64,000 bases of DNA from NCBI RefSeq assembly GCF_023715415.1, contig NZ_JAMBOB010000003.1, positions 310,001 through 374,000 on the forward strand, written 5' to 3'. The first letter of the stretch is position 1. Every line of letters starts with the position of its first letter. Shown piece by piece: positions 63,149 to 64,000 of this stretch. A program made the position numbers and the translations under genes. This DNA comes from Neobacillus niacini. GTDB lineage: Bacteria; Bacillota; Bacilli; Bacillales; Cytobacillaceae. The notes beneath the pieces are model-generated. The model was not told the origin of the DNA. It saw nothing but the letters and a program-made list of their open reading frames with translations, and did not search any database.

Positions 63149-63517
63149 CTATTTCCATACTTTCGCATGTAATTCAATATCCTCAAGGGTAATTAACATC
63201 TTTTGCATACTTGTTGGACACTCCATATTATACTTTTTTATCTTTACATTCATTTCATCAATTATGCTAGTAATGTCCTCCTCTTTCGATTCCTTTTCTA
63301 TCATTTTAAGGAGTTTTGTCATCTCCTGTCTAATTTCCTTTTGTATGGCTACAAATGGGGGTAGATAACCTGCTTCTTTGGCGGTTTTTAGGAAATTATT
63401 ATAAATATCTCCAGAAAATAAATTCTTTGGCAGAGGCTTACCAAAACCAGGCAGTTTTTTCGCTTCTTCTAAATCTTCGTTACTTCTGTACGGATCATAT
63501 TTTCCCTTATTCGTCAT
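63149..63517 (-). CDS. DUF1992 protein (DnaJ subfamily C member 28-like)
   Basis: The 122-residue protein has the family signature GFGKPLPKNLFSGDIYNNFLKTAKEAGYLPPFVAIQKEI. No J domain is present. The function is not known. GGAGG lies upstream of the ATG. Confidence 0.82.
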   Translation of the reverse strand: MTNKGKYDPYRSNEDLEEAKKLPGFGKPLPKNLFSGDIYNNFLKTAKEAGYLPPFVAIQKEIRQEMTKLLKMIEKESKEEDITSIIDEMNVKIKKYNMECPTSMQKMLITLEDIELHAKVWK

Positions 63518-63659
63518 GACTGTAATAGCCTCCCAACTTAATATCGTTTACACCCTTTTATTCTATACTTCTCCTATATATTCCTGTTACAAATACTCGA
63601 TTTGACTTTTTTGAAAATTTAAAATACTATCCGAATATAAGACTATCTGGGGGTAAATT

Positions 63660-64000
63660 ATGAAGCTTGATGTCATTGTAGTCGGTGGGGCCTAGCTGGA
63701 TTAGTCGCAACCGCTGAGCTTGCAGACGCAGGGAAGAAAGTGCTGCTTTTGGATCAAGAACCGGAGGCTTCTATTGGCGGCCAAGCCTGGTGGTCCTTTG
63801 GAGGATTGTTCCTTGTCGATTCACCTGAACAACGAAGAATGGGATTAAAGATTCAGGTGAACTCGCTTGGCAAGATTGGTTGGGTGCAGCTGGCTTTGAT
63901 AGAGAGAAAGATGAAGATTTTCTGGGGCAAAAAATGTGCTGAGGCTTATGTGGATTTTGCATCAGGTGAAAAACGTGATTGGCTGTATAAGAGGGTACTG
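63660..64000 (+). pseudogene. FAD-dependent oxidoreductase (KSTD/fumarate-reductase-like), frameshifted, partial
   Basis: Starting at ATG 63660 with GGGGG upstream, the protein reads KLDVIVVGG, then breaks. Conceptual repair gives GLAGLVATAELADAGKKVLLLDQEPEASIGGQAWWSFGGLFLVD, which is a GxGxxG-type FAD fold, followed by MGIKDSGELAWQDWLGAAGFDREKDEDF and AEAYVDFASGEKRDWLY. One base is lost near 63690, one near 63845, and one is gained near 63890. The gene runs off the window, so either it is a pseudogene or the sequence near this edge is of lower quality. Confidence 0.7.

Noticed and set aside
63660-63720. Recoded TAG in the flavoprotein gene
   Set aside because: The frame changes at the same point, and two more indels follow; a simple readthrough would not restore the protein.

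Overview
The window looks like a chromosomal segment of an endospore-forming member of the Bacillaceae (Bacillus/Neobacillus-like). It has low G+C, AGGAGG-type ribosome binding sites, a gerA-type germinant receptor operon, a GerPA/PF-like protein, a CotH/CotB spore-coat cluster, a Spo0E-type phosphatase and many genes resembling Bacillus counterparts. I see no rRNA, tRNA, insertion sequence, prophage or CRISPR array.

The main theme of the first 25 kb is selenium. The left edge carries a truncated selA. A SelW-like CxxU selenoprotein (1931-2170, minus) and selD (2321-3373, itself with an in-frame UGA) follow. At 16.5-19.8 kb lies a PhnD/PhnC/PhnE-like ABC importer whose binding protein resembles the family provisionally called selenate transporters. 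At 21.7-25.1 kb are two more genes with in-frame UGA codons: a heavy-metal P-type ATPase whose N-terminal metal-binding CxxC reads UxxC, and a peroxiredoxin-like lipoprotein with a UxxC motif. Each of the four UGAs sits at an expected redox or metal Cys position. Each is followed, 17-21 nt later, by the apical loop of a small hairpin with G in loop position 1 or 2, as expected for bacterial SECIS elements. Conventional ORF calling splits or truncates all four genes.

Between these lie threonine catabolism (tdh, kbl), a guanine-type purine riboswitch with xpt-pbuX, the ger operon, a divergent ogt/alkA DNA-repair pair and an MFS exporter. From 25 to 38 kb come an MhqR/MhqD-like pair with a palindromic operator, glgC, a SulP transporter, a ribA-ribD-HAD phosphatase operon, a pentapeptide-repeat protein, a YebC/YeeI homologue, an operon of a Cys-rich HTH regulator, folE and a CDGSH protein, a VanZ protein and an ArsB-like permease.

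The 38.8-45.9 kb block is a spore surface cluster. A 1.6-kb collagen-like Gly-Ser-Lys repeat protein is divergent from a CotH-family kinase, followed by three CotB-like proteins and a LysM/M14 peptidase. The layout echoes the cotG/cotH/cotB cluster of B. subtilis, with the collagen-like protein in the place of CotG.

From 46 to 64 kb come a candidate small RNA or attenuator (47130-47227, minus), a trehalose operon with TreR-like operators and a cre-like site, a Spo0E-like phosphatase, a frameshifted homospermidine-synthase-like gene, an RraA-like protein, two small cytochrome/hypothetical genes, a secreted subtilisin resembling those of Antarctic bacilli, an opuA glycine-betaine transporter divergent from a GbsR-like regulator, and at the right edge a flavoprotein gene with several frameshifts.
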